In this document: in pieces, positions 28,417 to 38,314 of the stretch
How the letters are laid out: every line of letters begins with the position of its first letter
Position numbering within the stretch: position 1 is the first letter of the stretch
Assembly: GCF_003313245.1 (NCBI RefSeq)
Contig: NZ_QJSD01000006.1
Span: forward strand, 62,001-126,000
Length of the DNA: 64,000 bases
DNA from: Primorskyibacter marinus
Lineage (GTDB): Bacteria > Pseudomonadota > Alphaproteobacteria > Rhodobacterales > Rhodobacteraceae
Direction of reading: 5' to 3'
Notes under the pieces: generated by a model
What the model was told of the DNA's origin: nothing
What the model saw: the letters and a program-made list of their open reading frames with translations, nothing else
Database searches by the model: none
Translations under genes and position numbers: made by a program

Positions 28417-29939
28417 TGTGTTTCCTCCGCGCCGACCAATGCGCTCTCGCGCTGCGTGGCCAATTCCATGATATCTTCCTGTGTGGTATCTGCGCCGCCC
28501 GGCAAGATGCCGGTCAGCCGCCCTTCGCACATCACCGCAATGCGGTGGGAAAGGCGCATGACCTCGGGCAATTCCGACGAGATCACGATGATCGCACGGC
28601 CTTGGGCCGCAAGATCTTCGAGCAAAGCATAAATTTCGGACTTTGCGCCCACATCAATGCCGCGCGTCGGTTCGTCAAAAATCAGCACGTCGCAGTCGCG
28701 CAACAGCCATTTGGCAATCACCACTTTCTGTTGGTTGCCGCCCGAAAGCAGCCGCACGTCCTGCATGTCCGAGGGCGTCCGGATACCAAGGCGCTCGATA
28801 TACTTCACCGCAATGCGTTTCATCGCAGCTTCATCCAGAACGCCCGCGCGGTTGGTGAACTTGTCCATATTGGCCATTGCGATATTGGCGCGGACGGTCA
28901 TGTCGACGGCAAGCCCGAAATGTTTGCGATCCTCGGACAGATAGCCGATGCCCGCCTCGACGGCCGCGTGAGGCGTGCGAATATTCACCGGTTGGCCGTC
29001 CACCAGGATCTCGCCCGCGTCGCGCGGATCGGCCCCAAAGATGATCCGCGCCACTTCGGTGCGCCCCGCGCCCATCAGGCCCGCGAAGCCCAGAATTTCG
29101 CCTTTGCGGACATCAAAGCTGACATCGCGCACGTCTTTTCCGCGCGACAGGTTGCGCACTTCAAGCGCGACAGGGCTTTGTGACGTATCGGGGAAAACCG
29201 GTGCATTCTGCGTCACTTCACGGCCAACCATAAGTTGGATGATTGTCGAAAGCGGTGTGTCAGCCGCATCCAATGTGTCGATATAGGCACCATCGCGCAG
29301 GATGGTCACGCGGTCGGCGATCCGTTTGATCTCGTCCATGCGGTGGCTGATATAAACGATGCCCACCCCATCGGCCTTGAGCCTTTCGATCACTTTGAAC
29401 AATTCAGCGATTTCAGCGTCATTCAGCGCGGCTGTTGGTTCATCCATAATCAGCACGCGCGGATTATAGGACAGCGCCTTGGCGATCTCGATCAGTTGTT
29501 GACGGGCAATGGTCTGGGTGCTGACCTGCGTGCGCGGATCCATGGCCAGTTGAAGCGAGGCGAAGATCTCTGCCGTCTTCTTGTTCAGCGCCGTTTCGTC
29601 GAGCCTGCCTAAACTGCGACGCGGCTCTCGCCCGATCAGGACGTTCTGTGCGGCAGTGAGGTCATTCATCAAGCTCAGCTCTTGATGAATGATGCCGATT
29701 CCAAGGTCTTGGGCCGCGCGCGGGCTGTCGGGAGTGACGGGTTTGCCATCGACAAACATCTCGCCGCCGTCACGGGCGTAAATGCCCGACATGATTTTCA
29801 TCAAGGTCGATTTGCCCGCGCCGTTCTCGCCCATCAGGGCGTGAACTTCTCCCGGTTTCAAAGAGAACTGCACCGACTTGAGCGCGTGAACGCCGGGAAA
29901 GCGCTTCTCGATGCCCTTCATTTCGACCAGATAACTCAC
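28413..29939 (-). CDS. Sugar ABC transporter ATP-binding protein, two ATPase domains (RbsA-like)
   Basis: 508 aa. A GTG start at 29939 ([16 protein letters not shown]) is preferred: GGGAGGG lies 10 nt upstream and the alignment with RbsA-type proteins begins there. Two ABC domains; the first has GENGAGKST and the second the degenerate [10 protein letters not shown]-loop typical of this family, with [16 protein letters not shown] as signature and [10 protein letters not shown]. It drives sugar import in the cytoplasm. First gene of the three-gene leftward transporter operon. Confidence 0.92.
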   Translation of the reverse strand: MSYLVEMKGIEKRFPGVHALKSVQFSLKPGEVHALMGENGAGKSTLMKIMSGIYARDGGEMFVDGKPVTPDSPRAAQDLGIGIIHQELSLMNDLTAAQNVLIGREPRRSLGRLDETALNKKTAEIFASLQLAMDPRTQVSTQTIARQQLIEIAKALSYNPRVLIMDEPTAALNDAEIAELFKVIERLKADGVGIVYISHRMDEIKRIADRVTILRDGAYIDTLDAADTPLSTIIQLMVGREVTQNAPVFPDTSQSPVALEVRNLSRGKDVRDVSFDVRKGEILGFAGLMGAGRTEVARIIFGADPRDAGEILVDGQPVNIRTPHAAVEAGIGYLSEDRKHFGLAVDMTVRANIAMANMDKFTNRAGVLDEAAMKRIAVKYIERLGIRTPSDMQDVRLLSGGNQQKVVIAKWLLRDCDVLIFDEPTRGIDVGAKSEIYALLEDLAAQGRAIIVISSELPEVMRLSHRIAVMCEGRLTGILPGGADTTQEDIMELATQRESALVGAEETQ

Positions 29940-30218
29940 GTCTTGCAGCCCTCCCAAGCTAGTCGTTCGCGCTAGATCACCGCCTTGCCTTGGTCCGGAA
30001 ACGGGTGCCGGGTAGCGCAGCAATTTTTGCCGCGCGACGCAAACATGCCGGTTGAGGTCCGAGAGTTGCCCAAAGCCAAACGCCCCAACATCCGAGATGC
30101 AAAAAGGGCTGTCTTTGCGTGGATTTGCATTAAACCAGCATACAGCGCAGCATCCGTGCCCCGGTCCGTTTTGGCTGTCAGGAAAATGGCGTTGTTGAGC
30201 ATCATTTCGATCTCATGG
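29940..30218. other. Intergenic region between dehydratase and ABC ATPase genes
   Basis: 279 nt between two leftward genes. No gene or clear terminator is seen. It probably carries the transporter promoter. Confidence 0.35.
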
Positions 30219-31742
30219 TCACATGACCGTCCCGATCTGCCAAGGGACAAACTCGACCCCGCCAAATCCCAGCTCTTCACTTTTTGTCTGCTCGCCCGAA
30301 GCGATGCGGATAAACATCTCAAAAATGTCGCGGCCCTTGTCCTTCAGGCTGACGCCTTCACTGATAATATCGCCGCAGTTTACATCCATGTCATCCGCCA
30401 TGCGACGATACATTTCCGAATTCGTGGCAACCTTTATGCAAGGGGTCGGCATATACCCCGAAACAGAGCCTCGCCCGGTCGTAAAGACAATCAGGTTCGC
30501 ACCAGAGGCAATCTGACCGGTGACAGAACAGGGATCGAAACCGGGGCTGTCCATGAAGACAAAGCCTTTTTTCTCGATCTTCTCGCCAAACAGATACACA
30601 TCCGTCAGAGGCGCGCTGCCGCTTTTGGCGACGGCCCCAAGTGATTTTTCAAGGATTGTGGTCAGGCCACCGCGCTTGTTGCCGGGGCTTGGGTTGTTGT
30701 CCATCTCACCGTGATTTCGGGCGGTGTAATCTTCCCACCACCGCACGCGGTCGATCAGCTTTTCACCCACTTCGACCGACACCGCGCGACGGGTCAGCAA
30801 GTGTTCGGCACCGTAAATCTCTGAGGTCTCTGACAGAATTGTTGTGCCACCGTGGCGCACCAACAAGTCCGAGGCGACGCCCAGCGCGGGATTTGCGGTG
30901 ATGCCGGAATAGCCGTCCGAGCCGCCGCATTGCATCCCGACCATAAGTTCGGACACCGGTGCGGGTTTACGGGTGGCCGTGTTAGCCAGTTCTGCGATGC
31001 CGTGCAATTCCGCAAGCCCCTTTTCAATCGTCTTGCGGGTGCCGCCTTCGTGCTGAATGGTCATATAGCGCAGCGCGCCGTCCGCGCGGATCGGTCGTCC
31101 CCCCACAAGGGCCGAAACCTGCATCACCTCGCATCCAAGTCCGATCAGCAGAATGCCGCCAAAATTCGGATGCTGCGCATAGCCTGAAAGGGTGCGAAAC
31201 AGCGTGTCATAGCCTTCGTTTTCACCCGACATGCCGCAGCCGGTGCCATGTGTGATCGGAACAATGCCGTCGATATTCGGATAGGCATCAAGCAGGCCGG
31301 ACTTCTCGGCGGCTTCAGCGATGAATTTGGCGACGGAGCCGGAACAATTCACCGATGTCAGAATGCCAAGGTAGTTTCGCGTGCCCACGCGTCCGTCGGC
31401 GCGGTGATAGCCGTCAAACGTTCGGGTATCAGGCACTGCATCAAGCGTGGCCGCCTCGCTGGCATATGCGTAATCGCGGGAATGTTCCCCCATCCCAAGG
31501 TTTTGCACATGAACATGTTCGCCGGGCGCAATATCCGCCGTCGCCTGACCGATGATCTGACCGTAGCGAAGGACGTTTTGGCCGGCATTTATCGCAGCAA
31601 CCGCAACCTTGTGCCCCTGCTTGACCGATTGCAAAAGCGCAGGCCCGTCGGTGGTGCCTGTCTGGCCGGCGGCGATATCGTCCAATGCAATCGCCACATT
31701 GTCCTGCGGGTGAAGGGTCAGCATGCGTGGCCGCTGGCTCAT
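30219..31742 (-). CDS. UxaA-family aldonate/aldarate dehydratase
   Basis: 507 aa from the ATG at 31742 (MSQRPRMLTLHP). It has the N-terminal SAF-like domain and the large C-terminal domain of the altronate dehydratase/galactarate dehydratase family (DGRVGTRNYLGI, VNCSGS, THGTGCGMSG, GLGCE, MQCGGSDGYSGITANPALG). Members are iron-dependent enzymes that remove water from sugar acids to give 2-keto-3-deoxy acids. The substrate is not altronate for certain; the nearby AKR sugar dehydrogenase and mutarotase suggest an aldonate formed from an aldose or deoxy-aldose. Divergent from the GntR regulator. Confidence 0.85.
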   Translation of the reverse strand: MSQRPRMLTLHPQDNVAIALDDIAAGQTGTTDGPALLQSVKQGHKVAVAAINAGQNVLRYGQIIGQATADIAPGEHVHVQNLGMGEHSRDYAYASEAATLDAVPDTRTFDGYHRADGRVGTRNYLGILTSVNCSGSVAKFIAEAAEKSGLLDAYPNIDGIVPITHGTGCGMSGENEGYDTLFRTLSGYAQHPNFGGILLIGLGCEVMQVSALVGGRPIRADGALRYMTIQHEGGTRKTIEKGLAELHGIAELANTATRKPAPVSELMVGMQCGGSDGYSGITANPALGVASDLLVRHGGTTILSETSEIYGAEHLLTRRAVSVEVGEKLIDRVRWWEDYTARNHGEMDNNPSPGNKRGGLTTILEKSLGAVAKSGSAPLTDVYLFGEKIEKKGFVFMDSPGFDPCSVTGQIASGANLIVFTTGRGSVSGYMPTPCIKVATNSEMYRRMADDMDVNCGDIISEGVSLKDKGRDIFEMFIRIASGEQTKSEELGFGGVEFVPWQIGTVM

Positions 31743-31795
31743 GTGATGCGTTCCTCTGGCTGATTGCTGGGCGCGTGGTTCCCCCAAGCCGTAAC

Positions 31796-31823
31796 TTGAC
31801 TTGCGCGACCTGTCAACTAACAT
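31796..31823 (+). promoter_or_regulatory. Putative promoter of the GntR gene
   Basis: TTGACT and TAACAT are separated by 16 nt, followed by an ATG at 31838. An AACT...AGTT half-palindrome (31815-31830) overlaps the -10 box and could be a GntR operator controlling both divergent genes. Confidence 0.45.
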
Positions 31824-31837
31824 GCCAGTTTAGAAAT

Positions 31838-32542
31838 ATGGAAATGCCTTCACCCATGGTCACGCTTGATATCACCGGATTGGACGGCGCCTTGGGCCAG
31901 CGCGTCTATGTTGCGCTGCGCAATCGCATTCTGGACATGACGCTGAAGCCCGGCGCGGTCTTGCGCAAAGGTGCCCTGTGCGAACAGCTTGGCGTGTCCC
32001 GATCTCCGGTGTCAGAAGCGTTGGCGCGCCTGTCCTCGGACGGACTGGTCGACATCATCCCGCAATCCGCGACCCGCGTATCGCAGTTTTCGATGGCTGG
32101 GTTGCGCGAGGACAGCTTTCTGCGGGAGGCCGTCGAAGTGGCCGCCGTTGCGCGGGTTGCCGAAATACGCACGGCTGAACAGCTCAAACAACTTTCAAGA
32201 AACCTGCGATTGCAAACCTTGCTGGTCGAGGATGAGGATTTTCAGGGCTTCTTCGAGGCCGATCTGATTTTTCATGAACTGATCCTCGGCTTTACCGGAT
32301 TTCCCAAGGTTGCCCTCGCCGCTGGTCAGATGTCGCTTCAGCTTCAACGCGCCCGGATGTTGATCTTGCCGGAACAGGGTCGCCCCTCCGAAGCCGTGAC
32401 AGAACACATGGCGATCCTCAAAGCGATCAAAGCGCAGGATGTGACAGCGGCACGATCCGCCATGACGGGTCATCTGGGACAACTGATAAGCCGCATTGAA
32501 CCACTTGAGCGCCAGCATCCCGAATTCTTTCACCGCAACTGA
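31838..32542 (+). CDS. GntR-family (FCD type) transcriptional regulator
   Basis: 234 aa from ATG 31838; nearby Met codons at 31844 and 31856 are also possible. The N-terminal winged helix (LGQRVYVALRNRILDMTLKPGAVLRKGALCEQLGVSRSPVSEAL) is classic GntR. The C-terminal all-helical FCD domain with metal-ligand type residues (DLIFHELI, EHMAILKAI) binds small carboxylates or sugars acids. Divergent from the UxaA-like gene and followed by AKR and mutarotase genes, so it most likely represses this catabolic set. Confidence 0.9.
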   Translation: MEMPSPMVTLDITGLDGALGQRVYVALRNRILDMTLKPGAVLRKGALCEQLGVSRSPVSEALARLSSDGLVDIIPQSATRVSQFSMAGLREDSFLREAVEVAAVARVAEIRTAEQLKQLSRNLRLQTLLVEDEDFQGFFEADLIFHELILGFTGFPKVALAAGQMSLQLQRARMLILPEQGRPSEAVTEHMAILKAIKAQDVTAARSAMTGHLGQLISRIEPLERQHPEFFHRN

Positions 32543-32553
32543 AAAGATCCCTG

Positions 32554-33591
32554 ATGAACCTGACCCGAACCAACGTCCTCAACCATCGAACAAAGTCGCC
32601 GCTTGAGCTGACACAGCTTGGCTTCGGAGGTGGGCCCTTGGGAAACCTTTATCGCAGGATCGCGGATGAGACAGCCCAAGCCACGCTTGATGCGGCCTGG
32701 GCCGCTGGCATCCGGTATTTCGACACGGCACCGCAATACGGGTTGGGCCGGTCGGAGATGCGGTTTGCAGAAGCTTTGTCCCGGTTCGATGCACATGCGC
32801 TGACACTCTCGACAAAAGTCGGCCGGGTTCTGCATGATTGTGCACCCGAACATGTCACGCCCGAGGCCTTTGTCGATGTGCCGCAAAAGCGGATCGTCTT
32901 CGATTACACCTATGACGGTGTCATGCGCAGCTATGAAGACAGCGTCAGCCGACTTGGCACCGACCAGATTGATATTTTGTTCCTGCACGACATAGACGCG
33001 GGCACGCATGGCGTTGAAGGGAGTGAAGACAAGCTGCGCGAACTGTTCAATCAGGGCGGATACCATGCGTTGGCCGAGCTGCGCGACGCGGACCGGATTG
33101 CAGCCATCGGTGCCGGTGTGAACACATGGCAGATTTGCGAACGCCTGCTGGGCGAGGCGGATTTCGACGGCTTTCTGCTGGCCGGACGTTACACACTGCT
33201 TGAGCAAGAGGCGCTTGACAGCTTTCTGCCACTTTGCGTCAAGCGGGATGTGGGGATCATTCTGGGCGGGCCGTACAATTCTGGCATCCTTGCGACCGGC
33301 GCGGTTGAAGGCGCAAGATATGACTACGCACCAGCATCCGAGGAGGTGCTGCAACGTGTCCGCAAGCTGAGCGACGTTTGCGCGGCCCATAAAACCCCGC
33401 TTATTGCTGCCGCCCTTCAATTTCCACTTGCCCATGAGGCAGTTAAAACTGTGATACCGGGGGCCTCCACGCCCGACGAGGTGCGCCAGAACATCAAGAT
33501 ATTCGAAACGCCCGTACCGGCAGCCTTATGGTCCGATCTGAAAGCCCAAGGTTTGATCCATCCGGACGCCCCACTGCCAGAGGATATATAG
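32554..33591 (+). CDS. Aldo/keto reductase, L-fucose/D-threo-aldose dehydrogenase-like
   Basis: 345 aa, start 11 nt after the regulator. The TIM-barrel AKR tetrad is present: Asp57 and Tyr62 (FDTAPQYG), Lys88 (STKVG), His145 (FLHDID). The sequence belongs to the branch of L-fucose dehydrogenase and pyridoxal dehydrogenase-like enzymes, which oxidise aldopyranoses to lactones with NAD(P)+. A FucU/RbsD mutarotase follows immediately, supporting a pyranose substrate. The true sugar is unknown. Confidence 0.85.
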   Translation: MNLTRTNVLNHRTKSPLELTQLGFGGGPLGNLYRRIADETAQATLDAAWAAGIRYFDTAPQYGLGRSEMRFAEALSRFDAHALTLSTKVGRVLHDCAPEHVTPEAFVDVPQKRIVFDYTYDGVMRSYEDSVSRLGTDQIDILFLHDIDAGTHGVEGSEDKLRELFNQGGYHALAELRDADRIAAIGAGVNTWQICERLLGEADFDGFLLAGRYTLLEQEALDSFLPLCVKRDVGIILGGPYNSGILATGAVEGARYDYAPASEEVLQRVRKLSDVCAAHKTPLIAAALQFPLAHEAVKTVIPGASTPDEVRQNIKIFETPVPAALWSDLKAQGLIHPDAPLPEDI

Positions 33592-34023
33592 ATGCTTCGT
33601 AATGTTCCGCCCATCCTGTCGCCTGACCTGCTTCACAGTCTTCGTGCCATGGGCCACGGGGATGAGATCGTCATCGCGGATGCGAACTTTCCGGCGACGG
33701 CTTTGGGCTGTCGCTGCCATCGCCTTGACGGGGTGACCGCCACCGAGGTTCTTGAGGCGGTCCTGACCGTGCTGCCGCTGGACAGTTTCGTCCCGAACCC
33801 CGCGCATGTCATGGAGGTCGTCGATGATCCCGACGCCGTGCCGCCTGTTGTCGCGGCGTTTCAGACGCTCATCACCGAGACCGCCGATACTCCCGCGACT
33901 TTGCACAGGCTGGAACGTTTTCGATTTTATGACCGCGCCAAATCCGCCTTTGCGATCGTGCAGACCGGCGAGACACGGCTATATGGCAACATCCTTCTGA
34001 AGAAGGGCGTGATCGGCAACTAA
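33592..34023 (+). CDS. RbsD/FucU-family sugar mutarotase
   Basis: 143 aa, starting on the base after the AKR stop. The FucU/RbsD fold is shown by ILSPDLLHSLRAMGHGDEIVIADANFP at the start and YGNILLKKGV at the end, with the catalytic-type His22, Asp and Tyr residues. Such enzymes convert alpha and beta anomers of fucose or ribose. Here it probably supplies the anomer used by the adjacent dehydrogenase. Confidence 0.92.
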   Translation: MLRNVPPILSPDLLHSLRAMGHGDEIVIADANFPATALGCRCHRLDGVTATEVLEAVLTVLPLDSFVPNPAHVMEVVDDPDAVPPVVAAFQTLITETADTPATLHRLERFRFYDRAKSAFAIVQTGETRLYGNILLKKGVIGN

Positions 34024-34333
34024 GTCACACTTGGTCAGCAACTGATCCGGCCGAGGCGTTGATCTGCAATTCCCCGAATTGCCGCGTCATTGGACGGCTG
34101 GGGTTGAATCGTCGCGTGCCTCGGCCTTCGGTTTGACATGCCGACGTCTACTGGCTTCACTGTATAGTCTGCTGCGAACCTTGGCGATCAAAGCCGATAG
34201 TCAGGACATTGTCGGTGCCGGCGATCTTCCCTATAAACGGGATGACGCCTTGTTGTGGCTCACTTGGCGCACGCCCTGAAAATGATTTTACCGGTATGCT
34301 GGCGCCAAAGCACCCGGAACTGGGGTTGGCACA
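34024..34333. other. Intergenic region before the mannitol dehydrogenase-family gene
   Basis: 310 nt. A 66-codon rightward frame at 34079-34279 encodes nothing recognisable and has no ribosome site. No promoter, operator or RNA was assigned. Confidence 0.4.
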
Positions 34334-35809
34334 ATGAATGCACCGCGCCTGACTGACATCACCTTGCTCAATGGCCCCGCCGAAGGCCCCGGTTACTCGC
34401 CGGGCGAGCATGGCGCGGGCATCGTGCATCTTGGGGTTGGCGCATTTCACCGCGCCCACCAAGCGGTGATGACCGATGACGCTTTGGCCCGGCAGGGCGG
34501 TGATTGGCGGATTATCGGCGTCAGCCTGCGATCGACGGCGATTGCGCAGGAACTGAACCCTCAAAATGGCCTGTATACCCTGATCGAACGGGGCGAAAAC
34601 GGCACCAAAGCCCGTATCGTGGGCGCGGTGCAGAAAGTCATCGCGGCCAATCCCGCCGCCACGCTGGATGCGCTTTGCGATCCGTCCATTCGTGTCGTGA
34701 CACTTACCGTGACCGAGAAAGGCTATGGCATCGACCGTCAGGCGCGGGGGCCAGACGCTGCGCATCCGGCGGTCAAGGCGGATCTGGCGCAACCGGCTGC
34801 CCCCGCCGGTGTTCTGGGATTGTTGACCGCCGCGATCAAGCAGCGCCGACAGGCGGGGCATGTGCCATTCACAGTGCTGTCTTGTGATAACCTTCCTGAA
34901 AACGGCGCGTTGCTGCGCGATGGTGTGATCGGCTTTGCAAAGCTGTCCGGGGATGCGGAACTGAGCGATTGGATTGCGCAGAATATCGCCTTCCCGTCCT
35001 CAATGGTGGATCGGATCACCCCTGCTTCGACGGACGAAACCCGCGCCGAGGCCCTTCGTCAAACCGGCTGCGAGGATCAGGCGACGGTCGAAACCGAGCC
35101 GTTCATCCAATGGGTGATCGAAGATCATTTCCCCTCCGGCAGACCGCAATGGGAAGAGGGCGGTGCGCTTTTCGTATCGGACGTGGCACCGTATGAGAAA
35201 ATGAAGCTGACAATGCTGAACGGCAGCCACTCGATGCTGGCCTATACGGGCTTTCTGGCCGGGCGGCGCTATGTGCGGGACGTGATGGCGGACCCGGCGC
35301 TGGCCCAGCTTGTAAAAAGGCACCTGAAGGCCGCCGGTGATTTGTTGCAACCTTTGCCGGGTATTGATGTCGCGGACTATGCCGCAGCCTTGGCGCAGCG
35401 GTTTCGCAACCCGGCGATTGCGCATGAAACCTATCAGATCGCGATGGATGGGTCTCAGAAGTTGCCACAGCGCATCTTTCAGCCCGCGATTGCCGGGCTG
35501 GAGGCCGGAAGCGACCTGCGTCCTTTTGCATTTGCTACAGCGATGTGGATGCGGTTCTGTCTTGGCCGCTTGGACGATGGCACCACGCATGATTTGCGCG
35601 ATCCGCGCGAGGCTGAAATCAGCGCTGCCCTTCGCGATGTGCCGCGCAGCGCAAGCGCCATATCCGACGCGGTGCATACCCTGCCGAACCTCATCCCCCA
35701 ACGTCTTGGCGCGGATCCGGAGTGGCGGGCGCATATCGAACAGGTCCTGTCCGTTGCGTTCGACCAGGGATGTCTGGCCGCAATCCAGCAAGAAGCAGAC
35801 CGGGCGTAA
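34334..35809 (+). CDS. Mannitol dehydrogenase / fructuronate reductase family polyol dehydrogenase
   Basis: 491 aa, the standard length of long-chain mannitol dehydrogenases and UxuB. N-terminal Rossmann part GIVHLGVGAFHRAHQAV, VTEKGY, the SCDNLPENG motif and the active-site KLTMLNGSHSMLAY with the family Lys-Asn-His triad. It interconverts a polyol (mannitol, arabinitol, sorbitol) and ketose, or fructuronate and mannonate. The D-lyxose/mannose isomerase-like gene 1.6 kb downstream hints at mannitol-fructose-mannose metabolism, but UxuB activity cannot be excluded. Confidence 0.88.
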   Translation: MNAPRLTDITLLNGPAEGPGYSPGEHGAGIVHLGVGAFHRAHQAVMTDDALARQGGDWRIIGVSLRSTAIAQELNPQNGLYTLIERGENGTKARIVGAVQKVIAANPAATLDALCDPSIRVVTLTVTEKGYGIDRQARGPDAAHPAVKADLAQPAAPAGVLGLLTAAIKQRRQAGHVPFTVLSCDNLPENGALLRDGVIGFAKLSGDAELSDWIAQNIAFPSSMVDRITPASTDETRAEALRQTGCEDQATVETEPFIQWVIEDHFPSGRPQWEEGGALFVSDVAPYEKMKLTMLNGSHSMLAYTGFLAGRRYVRDVMADPALAQLVKRHLKAAGDLLQPLPGIDVADYAAALAQRFRNPAIAHETYQIAMDGSQKLPQRIFQPAIAGLEAGSDLRPFAFATAMWMRFCLGRLDDGTTHDLRDPREAEISAALRDVPRSASAISDAVHTLPNLIPQRLGADPEWRAHIEQVLSVAFDQGCLAAIQQEADRA

Positions 35810-36043
35810 GCGACGCAACCTTGAAGGGTTCAGCGCACGAATATCCGGTACCATGACGTTTGGTCCGTGCGCCCAATCTTGGCGCGTGCAACGGTCCTTG
35901 CGCAGCGCGCGAACCTTGCCTGACCGGGACGGATTGACAGGTATGTGACGGGCTGACGGCCTATGCCGTGGCGGCTCCGGACCCGCCTTGCACCCGGCAT
36001 CTTTACGTCGCATCCTGCACCGAACGTAATGAAAGGCCTTTCC

Positions 36044-37303
36044 ATGAAAGTTGTCATTATGGGTGCGGGCGTCATCGGCGTCACCACCGCGTATTACCTT
36101 GCCAAACAGGGTGCGGAGGTGGTGGTCATCGACCGCCAAACGGGACCGGGACTGGAAACCAGTTATGCCAATGCGGGTCAGTTGAGCTATGGCATGACGT
36201 CTCCATGGGCCGCACCCGGCATCCCGATGAAAGCCGTCAAATGGATGTTCATGAAGCGCCGTCCGCTGTTCATCTGGCCGCTTATCAGCCCGACCATGTG
36301 GAAATGGTGCGTGCAGATGGTCGCGAACTGCAACGAGGATAGCTATCGCATCAACAAGGGGCGCATGGTGCGCGTGTCCAGCTACTCGCGCGATGTCATG
36401 CCCGACCTGATCGCCGAGACCGGGATTGAATATGACGGTCGCGCGCAAGGCACCTTGCAGTTGTTTCGCACCGCAAAACAGATGAAGGCATCAAAGGCCG
36501 ATCAGGATATTCTGGCCGAATACGATTCCCCCTACGAGGTGCTTGGCCGCGACGCTTGCATCGAAGTCGAACCGGCGCTGGCAGAGGTGCGCAACAAGTT
36601 TGTGGGCGGCCTGCGCCTGACCGCTGATCGCACCGGTGATTGCCGCATGTTCACCATCGCATTGACAGAAAAATGCGTCGAGATGGGGGTGGAGTTTCAA
36701 TACGGCCAGCCGATCAAATCCATCGCGATCGAGGATGGCAAGGTTGCCGGCATAGACACGGAAATCGCCGGGCGCATAACGGGCGACGCCTATATCTGTG
36801 CCATGGGCAGCTATGCGGTGAACGCGCTGAACCCTATCGGCATCAAGCTGCCCGTCTATCCGGTCAAGGGCTATTCGGTCACGCTGCCCGTCACCGATGA
36901 TGCATTTGCGCCGCAATCCACGATCATGGACGAAACCCACAAGGTCGCCATCACCCGGTTGGGGGATCGGATCAGGGTGGCGGGCACCGCTGAAATCGCA
37001 GGTTACTCCGACCGCCTTGGCCCGCATGCCACGGACACGGTGAAGCATGTGATCGGCGACCTGTTTCCCAAGGGTGGCGACATTTCAAAGGCTGAAGGCT
37101 GGACCGGCCTGCGCCCGATGACACCCGACGGCACGCCGGTTCTGGGTCCGACGCAATATGACAACCTTTTCCTGAACACGGGGCACGGCACCTTGGGCTG
37201 GACCATGGCTTGTGGCTCCAGCCGTGCCGTGGCTGACGTGGTGCTGGGCAAGACGCCCGAGATCTCCTTCGATGGGCTTACGATGGCACGGTATCAGAAA
37301 TGA
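36044..37303 (+). CDS. DadA-like FAD-dependent D-amino acid dehydrogenase
   Basis: 419 aa from ATG 36044; a longer frame begins at 35963 but the FAD-binding Rossmann motif (MGAGVIGVTTAYYLA) starts right after Met 36044. Family features include ETSYANAGQLSYGMTSPWAAPGIPMKA and a C-terminal GLRPMTPDGTPVLGPT plus NTGHGTLGWTMACGS. DadA oxidises D-amino acids to 2-keto acids and passes electrons to quinone at the inner membrane. No alanine racemase or Lrp gene is adjacent. Its presence among sugar genes is unusual. Confidence 0.9.
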   Translation: MKVVIMGAGVIGVTTAYYLAKQGAEVVVIDRQTGPGLETSYANAGQLSYGMTSPWAAPGIPMKAVKWMFMKRRPLFIWPLISPTMWKWCVQMVANCNEDSYRINKGRMVRVSSYSRDVMPDLIAETGIEYDGRAQGTLQLFRTAKQMKASKADQDILAEYDSPYEVLGRDACIEVEPALAEVRNKFVGGLRLTADRTGDCRMFTIALTEKCVEMGVEFQYGQPIKSIAIEDGKVAGIDTEIAGRITGDAYICAMGSYAVNALNPIGIKLPVYPVKGYSVTLPVTDDAFAPQSTIMDETHKVAITRLGDRIRVAGTAEIAGYSDRLGPHATDTVKHVIGDLFPKGGDISKAEGWTGLRPMTPDGTPVLGPTQYDNLFLNTGHGTLGWTMACGSSRAVADVVLGKTPEISFDGLTMARYQK

Positions 37304-37370
37304 TGCTGCGCTTTTCATTTGGATGGCGGCGGTGGTCGATTGAAGTTCCTGACACTAATGAGGTCGCAAT

Positions 37371-38057
37371 ATGAAGCGCTCACGCATTAACGAAATCCTG
37401 ATGGCGGCGGATGACATGATCGGGCAATACGGGTTTGTCCTTCCGCCTTTCGCCTACTGGACACCCGAAGAATTCAAGGCCCGCAAGGACACGGCCCGCA
37501 ACGTGATCGACGCCCGCTGCGGTTGGGATATTACCGATTACGGGGCCGGGGATTTCGACAGGATGGGCCTGTTCCTGTTCACGCTGCGCAATGGGCGGCT
37601 TGCGGATCTGCAACGTGGCGGCGGGATGTGCTATGCTGAAAAACTGCTGATTTCGCGGCAGGATCAGCTTAGCCCGATGCACACGCATGTCATCAAGGCC
37701 GAGGATATCATCAACCGTGGTGGCGCGACGCTTGTCATCGAACTGTTCGGATCTGACGATCAGGGCGGTTTCGCGCAGGACAAGGGCGGCACGGTCTTCT
37801 GCGATGGTATCCGGCGCGATTATGCCCCCGGCGAAAAGCTGTCTCTTGCGCCGGGTGAAAGCGTCACCCTGATGCCCGGAGACTGGCACGCCTTCTGGGG
37901 GGACGGCGGCGATGTGCTTGTCGGCGAAGTCTCGACCGTGAATGACGACGAGACGGACAATATCTTCCGCGAACCGATCGGCCGTTTTGCCACGATCGAC
38001 GAGGACGTGGACCCCAAACACCTGCTGGTCAGCGACTACCGGACCTGGCTTGGCTAA
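37371..38057 (+). CDS. D-lyxose ketol-isomerase-like cupin
   Basis: 228 aa, 67 nt after the DadA-like gene with GAGGT ahead. A single cupin barrel with the expected metal ligands His104, His106 (SPMHTH), Glu111 and His173 (PGDWHAFWG), as in bacterial D-lyxose isomerases, which also convert D-mannose to D-fructose. It would feed fructose or xylulose into central metabolism and may work with the mannitol dehydrogenase-family enzyme upstream. Confidence 0.85.
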   Translation: MKRSRINEILMAADDMIGQYGFVLPPFAYWTPEEFKARKDTARNVIDARCGWDITDYGAGDFDRMGLFLFTLRNGRLADLQRGGGMCYAEKLLISRQDQLSPMHTHVIKAEDIINRGGATLVIELFGSDDQGGFAQDKGGTVFCDGIRRDYAPGEKLSLAPGESVTLMPGDWHAFWGDGGDVLVGEVSTVNDDETDNIFREPIGRFATIDEDVDPKHLLVSDYRTWLG

Positions 38058-38188
38058 CGGAAATCTTTGCTTCAGACAATTCCGGTCGCGGCGCGGGCAG
38101 ACACTGAAAGGTGGCGGTCCTGCCTTCTGTTGCTGACACCGGAGGTGCTATCACAAGGCGACAGATCCGCCCCGACAAAGGCCTCTGC

Positions 38189-38218
38189 TTGAGTTTCGGC
38201 GTGTCCCATGCCTATTAA
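38189..38218 (+). promoter_or_regulatory. Putative sigma70-type promoter of galE
   Basis: TTGAGT and TATTAA are separated by 18 nt, about 97 nt before the galE start, in an otherwise gene-free 257-nt gap. Confidence 0.5.
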
Positions 38219-38314
38219 TTTCTTGCGATTAACTGCGGGGCGCTGCGTCAGATAGACGGACGTGGCGTGCTCTACCTAACCAGTCGGACGGGCACGATTA
38301 AGAGGATCATCAAA

